DNA of 64,000 nt, from contig DAOUGI010000089.1 in NCBI GenBank assembly GCA_034429215.1, positions 45,789 to 109,788 on the forward strand. Reading direction: 5' to 3'. A program made the translations under genes and the position numbers. The notes beneath the pieces were generated by a model. That model worked only from the letters and a program-made list of their open reading frames with translations. It ran no database searches and was not told the DNA's origin. This document shows, piece by piece, positions 41,114 to 49,148 of this stretch. This DNA is from JAFGOG01 sp034429215 (GTDB lineage: Bacteria > Chloroflexota > Anaerolineae > JAAYZQ01). How positions within the stretch are numbered: the stretch's first letter is position 1; each line of letters starts with the position of its first letter.

Positions 41114-41655
41114 AGGAGCGCTACTTTTCCACCTTCCAGCTTATCCTGTTGGCTCTGTTTGCCGCCCTGATCGTCGTGGCCAAGATCGCGCTGCGCCTGC
41201 CGCTGCAGATGCCCGGCCATTCGGGCATCTTTTGGATGGCAATCGTCATCGTCGCCGCCGGTGTGGTGCCCAAGCGGGGCGCGGCCAGCCTGGTTGGCCT
41301 CACTTCGGGCATTATGGCCGCCTTCTTGGGGCTGGGCGATTTCGGTGCGCTCGATACGCTGTTGTCTTATACCGCCGTCGGCGTGGCTACCGACCTGGCC
41401 CTGCTGCTGCTCCGCAATCCAGAGAACCTGGTCGTGGCTACTCTTGCCGGTGCCCTGGGCCATATGGGCAAATTCCTGGTCAAGTGGGCAATCGCCGGCA
41501 TGGCCGGGGCGCCGGCCGGCTTTGTCGCTTTGGGCCTGGCCCGGTCTCTGGTGGGCTATATCATCTTTGGCGCAGTGGGCGGCCTGCTCGGCGCACTGAC
41601 CCTGGTCGCGCTGCGCAAGGCCGGCTTCTTTGCCTATCTGGCCGAGAAAAAATAG
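41110..41655 (+). CDS. ECF transporter S component (second set)
   Basis: 181 residues and about six helices: STFQLILLALFAALIVVAKI, FWMAIVIVAAGVVPKRGAAS, GIMAAFLGLGDFGALDTLLS, NLVVATLAGALGHMGKFLVK, GFVALGLARSLVGYIIFGAV. The AxxxA-type small-residue motif in helix 1 (LALFAALIVV) suits coupling with EcfT. The sequence is not close enough to assign a substrate family by eye; YkoE/ThiT-like or ABC-type riboflavin/queuosine-like S components are all possible. ATGA overlap with the previous gene. Confidence 0.8.
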   Translation: MKERYFSTFQLILLALFAALIVVAKIALRLPLQMPGHSGIFWMAIVIVAAGVVPKRGAASLVGLTSGIMAAFLGLGDFGALDTLLSYTAVGVATDLALLLLRNPENLVVATLAGALGHMGKFLVKWAIAGMAGAPAGFVALGLARSLVGYIIFGAVGGLLGALTLVALRKAGFFAYLAEKK

Positions 41656-41794
41656 CCTTTCTCGTTCAGCCGGGCAATGGGAGTTGCTTTTTTGAGTAAA
41701 AAGGACTAGCATAATAAGGCCCTTTTGCCGATGCGCAGCAGACCAAAATGGGCTATAGTGTGAAGGCATTACAGCTTGAATCAAGGAGGTGCTA

Positions 41795-42865
41795 ATGGGC
41801 AAGTTCGGTTGTGGCAATTTTCACCCGATCCAGTGCATTTTGCCCCCTCATGTGGTCGATGCCATCAAAAAGCGGGGCGATCCCAGCCAACGGAAAATGG
41901 CCGAGCAGATCGAAAAGCTCGCCGAAGTGGTCCGGATCGAGCGTGAGGCGGCTGCTCCCCCCGGCGCTTTCAAGGGTGTCGCGGCCATGCCCAGGGGTGC
42001 GGCGGCGCAGGCCGTGCGCGAGGTGTACGATGGCAAGGGCAAAGTGACCTTGCCCGGCGTCATAGCCCGGCGAGAAGGCGATTCCCCGGTTGCCGACGCA
42101 GCCGTAAATGAGGTGTACGATGCGGCCGGCGATGTCTTTGACCTCTACTATAAGAACTGGCGCCGCAACTCTCTCGACGGCCTGGGCATGACCCTTGTTC
42201 AGACCGTCCATCATCGCAAGAATTTCAACAACGCCTTCTGGAACGGCTCGCAGATGGCCTACGGCGATGGGGATGGGGTTATCTTCAAGGGCTTTGCCGC
42301 CCTGTCTGTGGTCGGCCATGAGCTGTCCCACGGTGTTGTGCAGTACTCCGGTGGGTTGGAGTACCGCGACCAGGCCGGGGCGCTTAACGAAAGCTTTGCC
42401 GACGTGTTCGGCGTGCTGACGGAGCAGTACAAGCTTAAGCAGTCGCCTGCTGAAGCTACCTGGCTGATAGGAGCCGGCATCCTGGGGCCCAATATCAAGG
42501 GGGCTGCCCTCCGCTCCATGAAGGCGCCGGGCACTGTCTATAACGATCCTATCCTTGGCCAGGATCCACAGCCATTCCACATGGATCTATATGTCAACAC
42601 CTCGTCCGACAATGGCGGTGTCCACATCAACTCGGGCATTCCCAACCACGCTTTTTACCTCTTGGCTCAATATTTGGGTGGCTATGCCTGGGAAAAAGCC
42701 GGCAAGATCTGGTATGATACCATGCAGGCGATCAACAACCCATTCGCCACTTTCCGGGACTGGGCCGACAAGACGGTCGAGATAGCCCGTACTGTCTATG
42801 GCGCTGGCAGCATCGAGATGGTGATGACCCGCCGTGCCTGGAAGCTGGTCGGCATCGCGGTGTAG
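41795..42865 (+). CDS. M4-family (protealysin/thermolysin-like) metalloprotease
   Basis: GGAGG lies five bases before the ATG. 356 residues. Zinc motif HELSH (HExxH) in VVGHELSHGVVQYSGGLEY, third ligand in NESFADVFG, and the substrate-site motif GGVHINSGIPNHAF. N-terminal part (CGNFHPIQCILPPHVVDAI) is the short propeptide of protealysin-like enzymes, which has the PPL/PPH type motif; there is no classical signal peptide, so export may be atypical or the enzyme works inside. The inhibitor-like gene follows directly. Confidence 0.93.
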   Translation: MGKFGCGNFHPIQCILPPHVVDAIKKRGDPSQRKMAEQIEKLAEVVRIEREAAAPPGAFKGVAAMPRGAAAQAVREVYDGKGKVTLPGVIARREGDSPVADAAVNEVYDAAGDVFDLYYKNWRRNSLDGLGMTLVQTVHHRKNFNNAFWNGSQMAYGDGDGVIFKGFAALSVVGHELSHGVVQYSGGLEYRDQAGALNESFADVFGVLTEQYKLKQSPAEATWLIGAGILGPNIKGAALRSMKAPGTVYNDPILGQDPQPFHMDLYVNTSSDNGGVHINSGIPNHAFYLLAQYLGGYAWEKAGKIWYDTMQAINNPFATFRDWADKTVEIARTVYGAGSIEMVMTRRAWKLVGIAV

Positions 42866-42874
42866 GAGGGCGGT

Positions 42875-43201
42875 ATGAAGATCCTGTTGCGGGCCACGAC
42901 CGGCCAGGGCATCACGCTCGAAGGCCAGTTGGACACCGCCGATCTGCCCGAGGACCTGGGTGACCGCATGGTCAAGATCCTGCGGTCAAGGCGGCTCTCC
43001 ACTGTGGCCAAGGCTCCGGTGCCTCGCGCCATGGCCGACATGCAGCATTACGAGCTGACCCTTTTGCCCAAGAGCTCGCGCAGCAAACCAAAGAAATACC
43101 AGTTCTCCGATGCAGTGGCCGGTGACGATCTCATCGAGCTGCTGGACGAGCTGACGCACCAGATCACGCTGCAAAAGGTGCGCGCCCTGTCAGAGGGGTA
43201 G
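42875..43201 (+). CDS. Emfourin-like inhibitor of the M4 protease
   Basis: 108 residues, nine bases after the protease stop, GGAGG just upstream. MKILLRATTGQGITLEGQLD, VKILRSRRLSTVAKAP, DMQHYELTLLPKSSRSKPKK and YQFSDAVAGDDLIELLDEL match the small cytoplasmic emfourin proteins that pair with protealysin in Serratia, as I recall them. Expected to bind the protease active site tightly and keep it inactive. Confidence 0.85.
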   Translation: MKILLRATTGQGITLEGQLDTADLPEDLGDRMVKILRSRRLSTVAKAPVPRAMADMQHYELTLLPKSSRSKPKKYQFSDAVAGDDLIELLDELTHQITLQKVRALSEG

Positions 43202-43229
43202 GCAATTTGATCCCCATTGGCTAAATCAC

Positions 43230-43261
43230 TGCGCGACCGGCCCAGATGAGCCGGTCGCGCA
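43230..43261. terminator. Convergent terminator between the emfourin-like gene and tnaA
   Basis: GCGCGACCGGC and GCCGGTCGCGC form an 11-bp stem around an 8-base loop, in the 81-bp gap between two convergent genes. There is no long T run on either side. Confidence 0.65.
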
Positions 43262-43282
43262 AATCGTTTGTTGGACGATTGA

Positions 43283-44671
43283 CTAGGCGTCAACCCACTC
43301 AAACCGTGCGGTAAAGTGCCTCAGCACGGGAGCTTCGTAGGTAAAGCAGAGTCCTCTGATCTCTTGCTTGTGCTCGGCCGCGTAGGCGATCGCCTCGGCA
43401 ACATAATCCAGGTGTGATAGGGTGTACATCCGCCGGGGAATGGCCAGCCGCAGCAGCTCGTGGGGTGCCGGCATAACTGTGCCGTCGGCGTTCTTCCTGG
43501 CGAATATCAGGCTGCCCATCTCGCCGGCGCGGATGCCCGATTGCTCATAGAGGTAGGCACTCATGGCCGTCCCGGGGAACTGATGCCATGGAATATGGTC
43601 CAGGATCGCGCCGGCATCGATGAATATGGCATGCCCGCCGGTTGGGCGGACGATCGGGATCCCCGCGTCTAGGAGTCTGTTCCCGAGGTGTGCCGTGTGG
43701 TTTAGCCGGTAGCGCAGATATTGCTCGTCGAGCCCTTCTTCCAGGCCCACGGCCAGCGCCTCCATGTCGTAACCCGCCAGCCCGCCGTAGGTAGGAAAGC
43801 CTTCTATGGCGATCATCCGGTTGCGGCAGCGTTCGGCCCAGGCATCATTGTTCATTGCCAGAAAACCGCCGATGTTCGACAGGCCGTCCTTCTTGGCGCT
43901 CATGGTGCAGCCGTCGGCGTACGAGAACATCTCCTGGGCGATCTCCAATGGGGTCTTGTCTGCATATCCCCTCTCGCGAAGCTTGATGAACATGGCGTTC
44001 TCAGCATATCGGCAGGCATCGATGAAGAAGGGAATGCCGTGCCTGTGGCAGACCCTGCTCACTTCGCGGATGTTGGCCATCGAGACAGGCTGCCCACCTC
44101 CGGCATTGTTCGTCACTGTGATCATCACGACAGGAATCCGGTCGCGCCCAACCTCCCGGATGAGAGCCTCCAACTGCTCCACATCCATGTTACCCTTGAA
44201 GGGGCGTTCGAGCATCGGTTCCTTCCCCTCGGCGACCAGGAGATCGCGGGTTTCCACCCCCAGAAGCTCGATGTTTGCCCGCGTGGTGTCAAAGTGGGTG
44301 TTGCTGGGCACAACCTGGCCGGGCGTGAGGATGCTGCTGAACAGGATATGCTCCGCCGAGCGGCCCTGGTGGGTCGGCAGCACGTGGCGAAAGCCGGTGA
44401 TCTTTTGGACCTGGGCCTGGAACTTGAAAAAAGATCGGCTCCCGGCGTACGTTTCGTCGCCCAACAGCATAGCGCCCCACTGCGCAGCGCTCATGGCGCC
44501 CGTGCCGGAATCGGTCAGCAGGTCGATGAGGATCTCATCGGCCCTTATCTGAAATGTGTTCAACCCGGCACGCTGAAGGGCTGCCCGGCGCTGCTCAAGC
44601 GTGGTGATGCCCAGTGGCTCGACACTCTTGATGCGGAAAGGCTCAATGGCTGTTTTCGGCTGGAAGCTCAT
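43283..44671 (-). CDS. tnaA: Tryptophanase (beta-eliminating lyase)
   Basis: 462 residues. The start MSFQPKTAIEPFRIK has GAGGAG upstream. PLP lysine is in YADGCTMSAKKDGLS; the core TDSGTGAMSAAQWGAML, LPTHQGRSAEH and NNAGGGQPVSMANIREV are family hallmarks shared with tyrosine phenol-lyase. Three pocket positions decide: HFDTTR (Asp, tryptophanase-like; Thr in the tyrosine enzyme), RAGEMGS (no Arg as needed for tyrosine), and LRHFTARF near the end (His as in tryptophanase). So L-tryptophan to indole, pyruvate and ammonia is favoured. A tyrosine-type function is not excluded, since YADGCTMS is closer to that enzyme. Confidence 0.85.
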   Translation of the reverse strand: MSFQPKTAIEPFRIKSVEPLGITTLEQRRAALQRAGLNTFQIRADEILIDLLTDSGTGAMSAAQWGAMLLGDETYAGSRSFFKFQAQVQKITGFRHVLPTHQGRSAEHILFSSILTPGQVVPSNTHFDTTRANIELLGVETRDLLVAEGKEPMLERPFKGNMDVEQLEALIREVGRDRIPVVMITVTNNAGGGQPVSMANIREVSRVCHRHGIPFFIDACRYAENAMFIKLRERGYADKTPLEIAQEMFSYADGCTMSAKKDGLSNIGGFLAMNNDAWAERCRNRMIAIEGFPTYGGLAGYDMEALAVGLEEGLDEQYLRYRLNHTAHLGNRLLDAGIPIVRPTGGHAIFIDAGAILDHIPWHQFPGTAMSAYLYEQSGIRAGEMGSLIFARKNADGTVMPAPHELLRLAIPRRMYTLSHLDYVAEAIAYAAEHKQEIRGLCFTYEAPVLRHFTARFEWVDA

Positions 44672-44711
44672 GTCTTCTCCTCTCTGAGATGTTGTACAAA
44701 GCTTGCAAGCC

Positions 44712-44740
44712 ATTATACGCCCGAGCGACCTGCAAGTCAA
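44712..44740 (-). promoter_or_regulatory. tnaA promoter
   Basis: TTGACT and TATAAT on the minus strand with 17 bp between. The palindrome GCTTGCAAGC follows the -10 immediately and might be an operator. No TnaC-like leader peptide with a Trp codon and rut/boxA site was recognised. Confidence 0.72.
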
Positions 44741-44844
44741 GTATGGGGTGAACAACACAAGCTGGTGAGAAACACGACTCTGTTCGCGCCTGACTTGACC
44801 AAGTTCGTGCCCTGGCTCGGATTCCTCAGGCCAAGACCAGCGTA

Positions 44845-44873
44845 TTGACGGCTCGGTGAGTCTCTGGTAAAAT
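44845..44873 (+). promoter_or_regulatory. Promoter of the unknown protein/MoaD-like gene pair, with a structured leader
   Basis: TTGACG and TAAAAT with a 17-bp spacer. The 115-bp leader begins with two small hairpins, AGGTGT/ACACCT and CTGTC/GACAG, and ends in an AAGGA 11 bases before the ATG. The rest of the gap (44672-44844) contains the divergent tnaA promoter and nothing else clear. Confidence 0.6.
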
Positions 44874-44987
44874 GGCGGCATGAGGTGTACATGAACACAC
44901 CTGTCATCGACAGGATGATCGTGCAATCGAAGGCTTGCCAAATGCAGCGGTTCATCACCGCAAACAACGCCAAGGACAGCTCTACAA

Positions 44988-45677
44988 ATGTACCCCGATG
45001 ATCGCGTTCTCGTGGCGGTCATGACCCGCCCTCACGATTTCGAGATCGCCCGTGACCAGGGCTGGTACCGCGTGCCCGAGAAAAAGGCGACGCCCGGCAT
45101 ATTCTTCGAGTACCTGGGCTTTTACTTTACCGCCGCCTTTGGCCAACAAAAGTGGTCCATCCCCTATTACACCCGCTGTCTGGGCCACGAGCTGGTCACC
45201 CGCCGCGATCTTTTTCCCGACGAGCCGGGCCACCCCCGCGCCGGCGATCGCTACTACAAGCTCCAATTGGGGCCGCTCCAACAGCGTGAGCCGCCGATCG
45301 TCAGCCAACGCTGGCGCCGGGTGGCCTTTATCCACACTACGTGGGACCGTTTCCATGTGGCCCAGGAGATCAACGACCTGTTTGTCGAGGGGGGCGAGTT
45401 CGTCGACCGGCTGTACCACACCCTCCGCGAAGAAGGTTTTGCCCCGGAGCGCTGTTACCCGGTCCGCGAGACCGGCGTCGAGTACTTGCTGGCTGTGCCT
45501 TGCCGCGCCGGTGTGTTGGGTGTCGAAGTGGCGGATGCCGCGGCCGGTCCACCGGGCGCCCTGCTGTTTTCACCGCAAGCTGTGGCAGCCGATCCGGCGA
45601 CCTGCCTGGCGCTGATCCGGGCCGAGGTGGATAGGCGAGGGGGTGTGGCGTCACTGAAGAGGAAAAGATCGGTATGA
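44988..45677 (+). CDS. Hypothetical protein, partner of a MoaD-like protein
   Basis: 229 residues, cytoplasmic. It opens MYPDDRVLVAVMTRPHDFEI; QGWYRVPEKKATPGIFFEYL and the strand-rich RWRRVAFIHTTWDRFHVAQE follow. The N-terminal pattern (VLVAVM-(R)-DFE-GWYRVP) recurs in archaeal and Chloroflexota hypothetical proteins from memory; a nuclease-like or domain-of-unknown-function fold is possible, no catalytic motif is convincing. An ATGA overlap couples it to the MoaD-like gene, so the two products likely act together. Confidence 0.65.
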   Translation: MYPDDRVLVAVMTRPHDFEIARDQGWYRVPEKKATPGIFFEYLGFYFTAAFGQQKWSIPYYTRCLGHELVTRRDLFPDEPGHPRAGDRYYKLQLGPLQQREPPIVSQRWRRVAFIHTTWDRFHVAQEINDLFVEGGEFVDRLYHTLREEGFAPERCYPVRETGVEYLLAVPCRAGVLGVEVADAAAGPPGALLFSPQAVAADPATCLALIRAEVDRRGGVASLKRKRSV

Positions 45678-45964
45678 AGGTCACGGTCAAGCTCGGCGCG
45701 CCCCTGTCGCAGGTCGTGGGCACGACCCAGGTGATCCTGTCCGTGCCCGACGGCACTACCGTCGCCCAGGTTCTGGACGAGCTGCGGCTCCGTTACCCCC
45801 GCTTCGAGGCCGGCCTGCAGGGGGAGGGTCTGCCCAAGGTCCTGGAGACGGTGCCCTATGCCCTGTTCCTTAACGCCCGGCCGCTGCCGTTCGACCGCGC
45901 CGCGGCGACCTCACTGCGCGACGGCGACCGGCTGTACCTATTCCTGCCCGTCGCCGGGGGATAG
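45674..45964 (+). CDS. MoaD/ThiS-family ubiquitin-like sulfur carrier
   Basis: 96 residues with a beta-grasp pattern: MKVTVKLGAPLSQVVGTTQV, DGTTVAQVLDELRLRYPRFE, ALFLNARPLPF and LRDGDRLYLFLPVAGG. The protein ends exactly in GG, as needed for thiocarboxylate formation. MoaD would deliver sulfur in molybdopterin synthase, but no moaE lies beside it. Start overlaps the upstream stop (ATGA). It ends 27 bp inside the end of the convergent membrane-protein gene. Symbol withheld because the pathway is uncertain. Confidence 0.85.
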   Translation: MKVTVKLGAPLSQVVGTTQVILSVPDGTTVAQVLDELRLRYPRFEAGLQGEGLPKVLETVPYALFLNARPLPFDRAAATSLRDGDRLYLFLPVAGG

Positions 45965-46972
45965 GTTCTCCTGTTTAGACTTGAGCTGCGCTGCTTCACT
46001 CATGTCCCGCCACGACAGCCTCTCTCGCCACATGTAATAGGCCCCGAGTATCGTGATCGGAAACCACAGCGCGGCGTGCAGCACCAGCGTATAGGCCGTC
46101 GCCACCTCGCGATTGACCTTAAAGGCCTCCAGGACCCCGATCCCCGGCGTATCAAAGGTGCCTATGTAGCCGGGCGCTGAGGGGAAGGTGGTGGCCAGGT
46201 TGACCACGCCGTTCATTAGCATCAGCACAAAGAAGGACACGCTGAAATCAAAGGCGTGCATCACAAACCAGTACTTGCACGTCTCGGCCAGCCACACCAC
46301 CAGCGACGTGAAGAAAATCATCGCCACGTCGCGCCCGCTTCGCAAAAAGTAGAGCCCTTCCATGAACCGGTCAGCAAAGCCGCGCACCGGCTCCCGGAAC
46401 CTGGCAGGCACCAACCGGTCGATGACCCAGATATAGACCATCTGGGCTCGCTTGGGCGAGGCGGCGATGACGAAAAAGATGGCCAGCGCCCCAAAGAAAA
46501 GCAGGCTGATCAGGATGACGTACTTGCGCAGGTTGTCGGGAACGGTTCCTCCCAGCGGCAGCCCGAGCCCGATAAAGACGAACAGGAGCATGATCACGCC
46601 GTCGAAAATGCGCTCGACTATGATCGTCGCCAGGCTGGCACTGATGCTGACCCCCTCTTTGCGCCTTAGGACATAGGCCCGCAGCAGCTCGCCGATGCGA
46701 GCCGGATAGATGTTGTTGCCCATGTAGCCGATGCATACCACCGGGAACAACCGCCCCAGCGGGATCGGCTTGATCGCCCGCAGCATATAATGCCAGCGCC
46801 AGGTCCGTGCCCAGACGCCGACAAAGTAGACGGCCACCCCGGGGATCAGCCACCAATAATCGGCGGTCTTGATGTGCGACCACATCTCGCCTAGATTTAG
46901 CCCGCGCAGCGCCAGGTACAAAAAGACGGCGCTGACGGCTATCCCCAGCAACAATTGCCATCGCTTGCGCAT
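45938..46972 (-). CDS. Lysylphosphatidylglycerol-synthase-like flippase-domain membrane protein
   Basis: 344 residues, around eight to ten membrane helices. LGIAVSAVFLYLALRGLNLG opens it; YPARIGELLRAYVLRRKEGV, ERIFDGVIMLLFVFIG and FPSAPGYIGTFDTPGIGVLE are conserved in the LPG-synthase TM region/AglD/UPF0104 group. These proteins move or modify lipid-linked carriers. There is no C-terminal aminoacyl-transferase domain. The start is the ATG directly after a GAGAGGTT sequence; the end overlaps the MoaD-like gene. Confidence 0.88.
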   Translation of the reverse strand: MRKRWQLLLGIAVSAVFLYLALRGLNLGEMWSHIKTADYWWLIPGVAVYFVGVWARTWRWHYMLRAIKPIPLGRLFPVVCIGYMGNNIYPARIGELLRAYVLRRKEGVSISASLATIIVERIFDGVIMLLFVFIGLGLPLGGTVPDNLRKYVILISLLFFGALAIFFVIAASPKRAQMVYIWVIDRLVPARFREPVRGFADRFMEGLYFLRSGRDVAMIFFTSLVVWLAETCKYWFVMHAFDFSVSFFVLMLMNGVVNLATTFPSAPGYIGTFDTPGIGVLEAFKVNREVATAYTLVLHAALWFPITILGAYYMWRERLSWRDMSEAAQLKSKQENLSPGDGQE

Positions 46973-47022
46973 AACCTCTCCTCAAGGAAACAAGATGCCA
47001 AAACCGGCCCGATATTACAGCC

Positions 47023-48258
47023 CTATTCGTCGCTATGCATGATCTCTTTGGCAACCTGCAACAGCACCTTGATCCGCTCCGGCGCCGTCCCCTTGCTTTC
47101 CAGGTACCGCTCCAGCAGTTCTGCCGGCAGCAGCCCTTCGGCCCCGTCCGCGCCCAACCGCTGCCGGTAGGCCCGCTCGATCTCCTTGTTGACCCCGGCG
47201 ACATAGTACGCTCCTTCGAGAGCGCGGCGGATATCGGCATCGCGGAGCTGCCCGGACTGCTCAGGCCGGGCCTGGACGATCACCCGCACCACCGCGTCTG
47301 TCCACTCGGTGGAGCGTTGAGCGATCTTGGCCAGCAGCGCCGCCATCGGGTCTATCTCCTGTCGCACGTCGGCGCGAATTGTCACAAATCGCCGGGCCTC
47401 GACCTCCTGGAATCGCCAGTCGGTCTGGCCTCGGCGCACATCGGCGACCACAAAGCCCTTCGCCTCGGTCTCCTCGCCAAAATCGACCCGCTCCAGGCTG
47501 CCGGCGTAGACGATGGGTGGATGCCGGTCGCCATTTAGCTCCTGGTGCTGGTGGATGTGGCCCAACGCAACATAATCCCAGGTCGGGTCGGCCAGTGCGC
47601 TTTTGAGAACCACCACATCGCGTCCTAGCATCACCGTTCGCTCTGAGCCAAAGTGGGCCTCTGACACGCTAAAATGGCCGACCAGCACGGCCGGCAGCGC
47701 CGGGTCGACCTGGGCTGCCAGGCCTTGGATGTTCTCGGCCATGCGCTGCTGCACCACGGCGTCCATCTCGGCAATCGTAGCGTTCTTGTACTCGTCGTGG
47801 ACCAACAGTCGCTGCCGCACCGGGTAGGGCACCGTTGCCACCTGGATCGTCTCACCCCGCCGCGTTGTGATGCGGTGCATGTGGTCATGACTGCCGACCA
47901 CCACATTGGGGATCTCCAGGGTGCGAAAGATCTCGACGCTCGACGCCTTTTTCTCCATACTCGGCAGGTCGTGGTTGCCTACCAGCAGCACTGTCGGTAT
48001 CCCGGCGTCGGCCAGGCGCTTGATCCGCCGCTCGAACTCGCGCCGGTAGGTCGAGTTGGGATCGCGGGTTTTGTAGGCATCCCCGGCAAAGATGAACAGG
48101 TCTACGTCGTTGTTCAGCGCATAGTCGATCACCGCGCTGAATCGCCGTAAAAAGTCCATCACCCGGCCGTTGATGCCGGTCGCGGGGTCGATCTGCCCGT
48201 AATTCTCCATGCCGACGTGCAGATCGGCGGTGTGCAAGATGCGGATCGGTTGGGTCAT
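47023..48258 (-). CDS. sbcD: SbcD/Mre11-type DNA double-strand-break repair nuclease
   Basis: The ATG with GGAGATGCC upstream overlaps the previous stop (ATGA) and gives MTQPIRILHTADLHVGMENY. Calcineurin-like metallophosphatase motifs: ADLHVG, FIFAGDAYKT (GD), LVGNHDLPS (GNHD), GHFSVSE and GHIHQHQ with PIVYAGSLERVDFGEE. 411 residues, typical of SbcD. A gene for the SbcC ATPase partner is not next to it. Function: ATP-dependent trimming of hairpins and protein-blocked ends, with SbcC. Confidence 0.9.
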   Translation of the reverse strand: MTQPIRILHTADLHVGMENYGQIDPATGINGRVMDFLRRFSAVIDYALNNDVDLFIFAGDAYKTRDPNSTYRREFERRIKRLADAGIPTVLLVGNHDLPSMEKKASSVEIFRTLEIPNVVVGSHDHMHRITTRRGETIQVATVPYPVRQRLLVHDEYKNATIAEMDAVVQQRMAENIQGLAAQVDPALPAVLVGHFSVSEAHFGSERTVMLGRDVVVLKSALADPTWDYVALGHIHQHQELNGDRHPPIVYAGSLERVDFGEETEAKGFVVADVRRGQTDWRFQEVEARRFVTIRADVRQEIDPMAALLAKIAQRSTEWTDAVVRVIVQARPEQSGQLRDADIRRALEGAYYVAGVNKEIERAYRQRLGADGAEGLLPAELLERYLESKGTAPERIKVLLQVAKEIMHSDE

Positions 48259-49133
48259 GGCATCTCCTTGCGAGCCAGGCTGGGGCTTGGCGTTGTACGG
48301 CGGCGTATGAGCCACCATCCGGCCAGTATGAGCCACTGGATCGGCAGCGCGGCCAATAGCACCCAGTCAAAGTAATCCATCGTGCCGCGCGGCCACCCGG
48401 TCAGGTGCTGCCATCTGAGCAGCCCCCCCTGCCACTTCCAGGACCCGAACAGGGCAAAAACCCACAGGTCGGTGGCCCAGTGTAGGCCGATCGGCAGCCA
48501 CAGGTTCCGTCCGGCGATATAGTAAGCGGCCGTCATCGTCAGGCTTGTCAGGGTCAGCCCTACCCAGCGAACGGCGCCGTGCCCCGCTGCGTTGTTCAGG
48601 TGGGGTAGGACGAAGACAAGCGTGGTCAGGAGCACGGCCACCGGCCGGTTCAGGCCGCGTTCCAGCCGGTTTAGGAGGACGCCCCGGTTGATCAGCTCCT
48701 CGGTCCAGGCTGCTCGCGTCGCCGTGGCAAAGGCCAGCAGCAGCAGCCAGGGGCTGGCTGGGTTCAGCCCGCGTACCTGCGAGCCGCCCAGCAGCAGGTC
48801 CACAGCAAACACAGCGGTCAGGCTCAAGGCAGCTATGGCCAACCCTGCCACCAACGCCCAGGGAGCCTGGCGGCGGCAGCTCAGGCCCACACCGGCCAAT
48901 GTCCCCTTGTCGGTTACTCTAAGGTAGGCCCAGGTGATAACCCAGACGATCGCCGTGGCGGCCAAGGCCGAGATCGCCTCCACCCCGTACAGGCGGCCGC
49001 TGAGATCCCAATTGGCGCGCTGTAACAGCCATCTCAGCCCCAAATAGACCGGCCCGCCCACCACGACCAGGGCCGGTAGATAGCCGATGGCTACCCACAG
49101 AGCTCGTTTCTTGTTATCCCCTTCTCCTGTCAT
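48255..49133 (-). CDS. CPBP (CAAX-like) intramembrane metalloprotease
   Basis: 292 residues, about eight helices. The family motif 1 is TEELINRGVLLNRL (EExxxR), motif 2 FVLPHLNN and motif 3 LHWATDLWVF carry the glutamates and histidines that bind zinc. Such proteases act on prenylated or membrane peptides. Couples to the sbcD-like gene by ATGA. Confidence 0.9.
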   Translation of the reverse strand: MTGEGDNKKRALWVAIGYLPALVVVGGPVYLGLRWLLQRANWDLSGRLYGVEAISALAATAIVWVITWAYLRVTDKGTLAGVGLSCRRQAPWALVAGLAIAALSLTAVFAVDLLLGGSQVRGLNPASPWLLLLAFATATRAAWTEELINRGVLLNRLERGLNRPVAVLLTTLVFVLPHLNNAAGHGAVRWVGLTLTSLTMTAAYYIAGRNLWLPIGLHWATDLWVFALFGSWKWQGGLLRWQHLTGWPRGTMDYFDWVLLAALPIQWLILAGWWLIRRRTTPSPSLARKEMP

Positions 49134-49148
49134 GTAGCCCTCAAGACC

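Noticed and set aside
43283..44671. Tyrosine phenol-lyase
   Set aside because: The overall core is shared, but the pocket Asp, the missing Arg and the C-terminal LRHFTA histidine are those of tryptophanase; kept only as an alternative.
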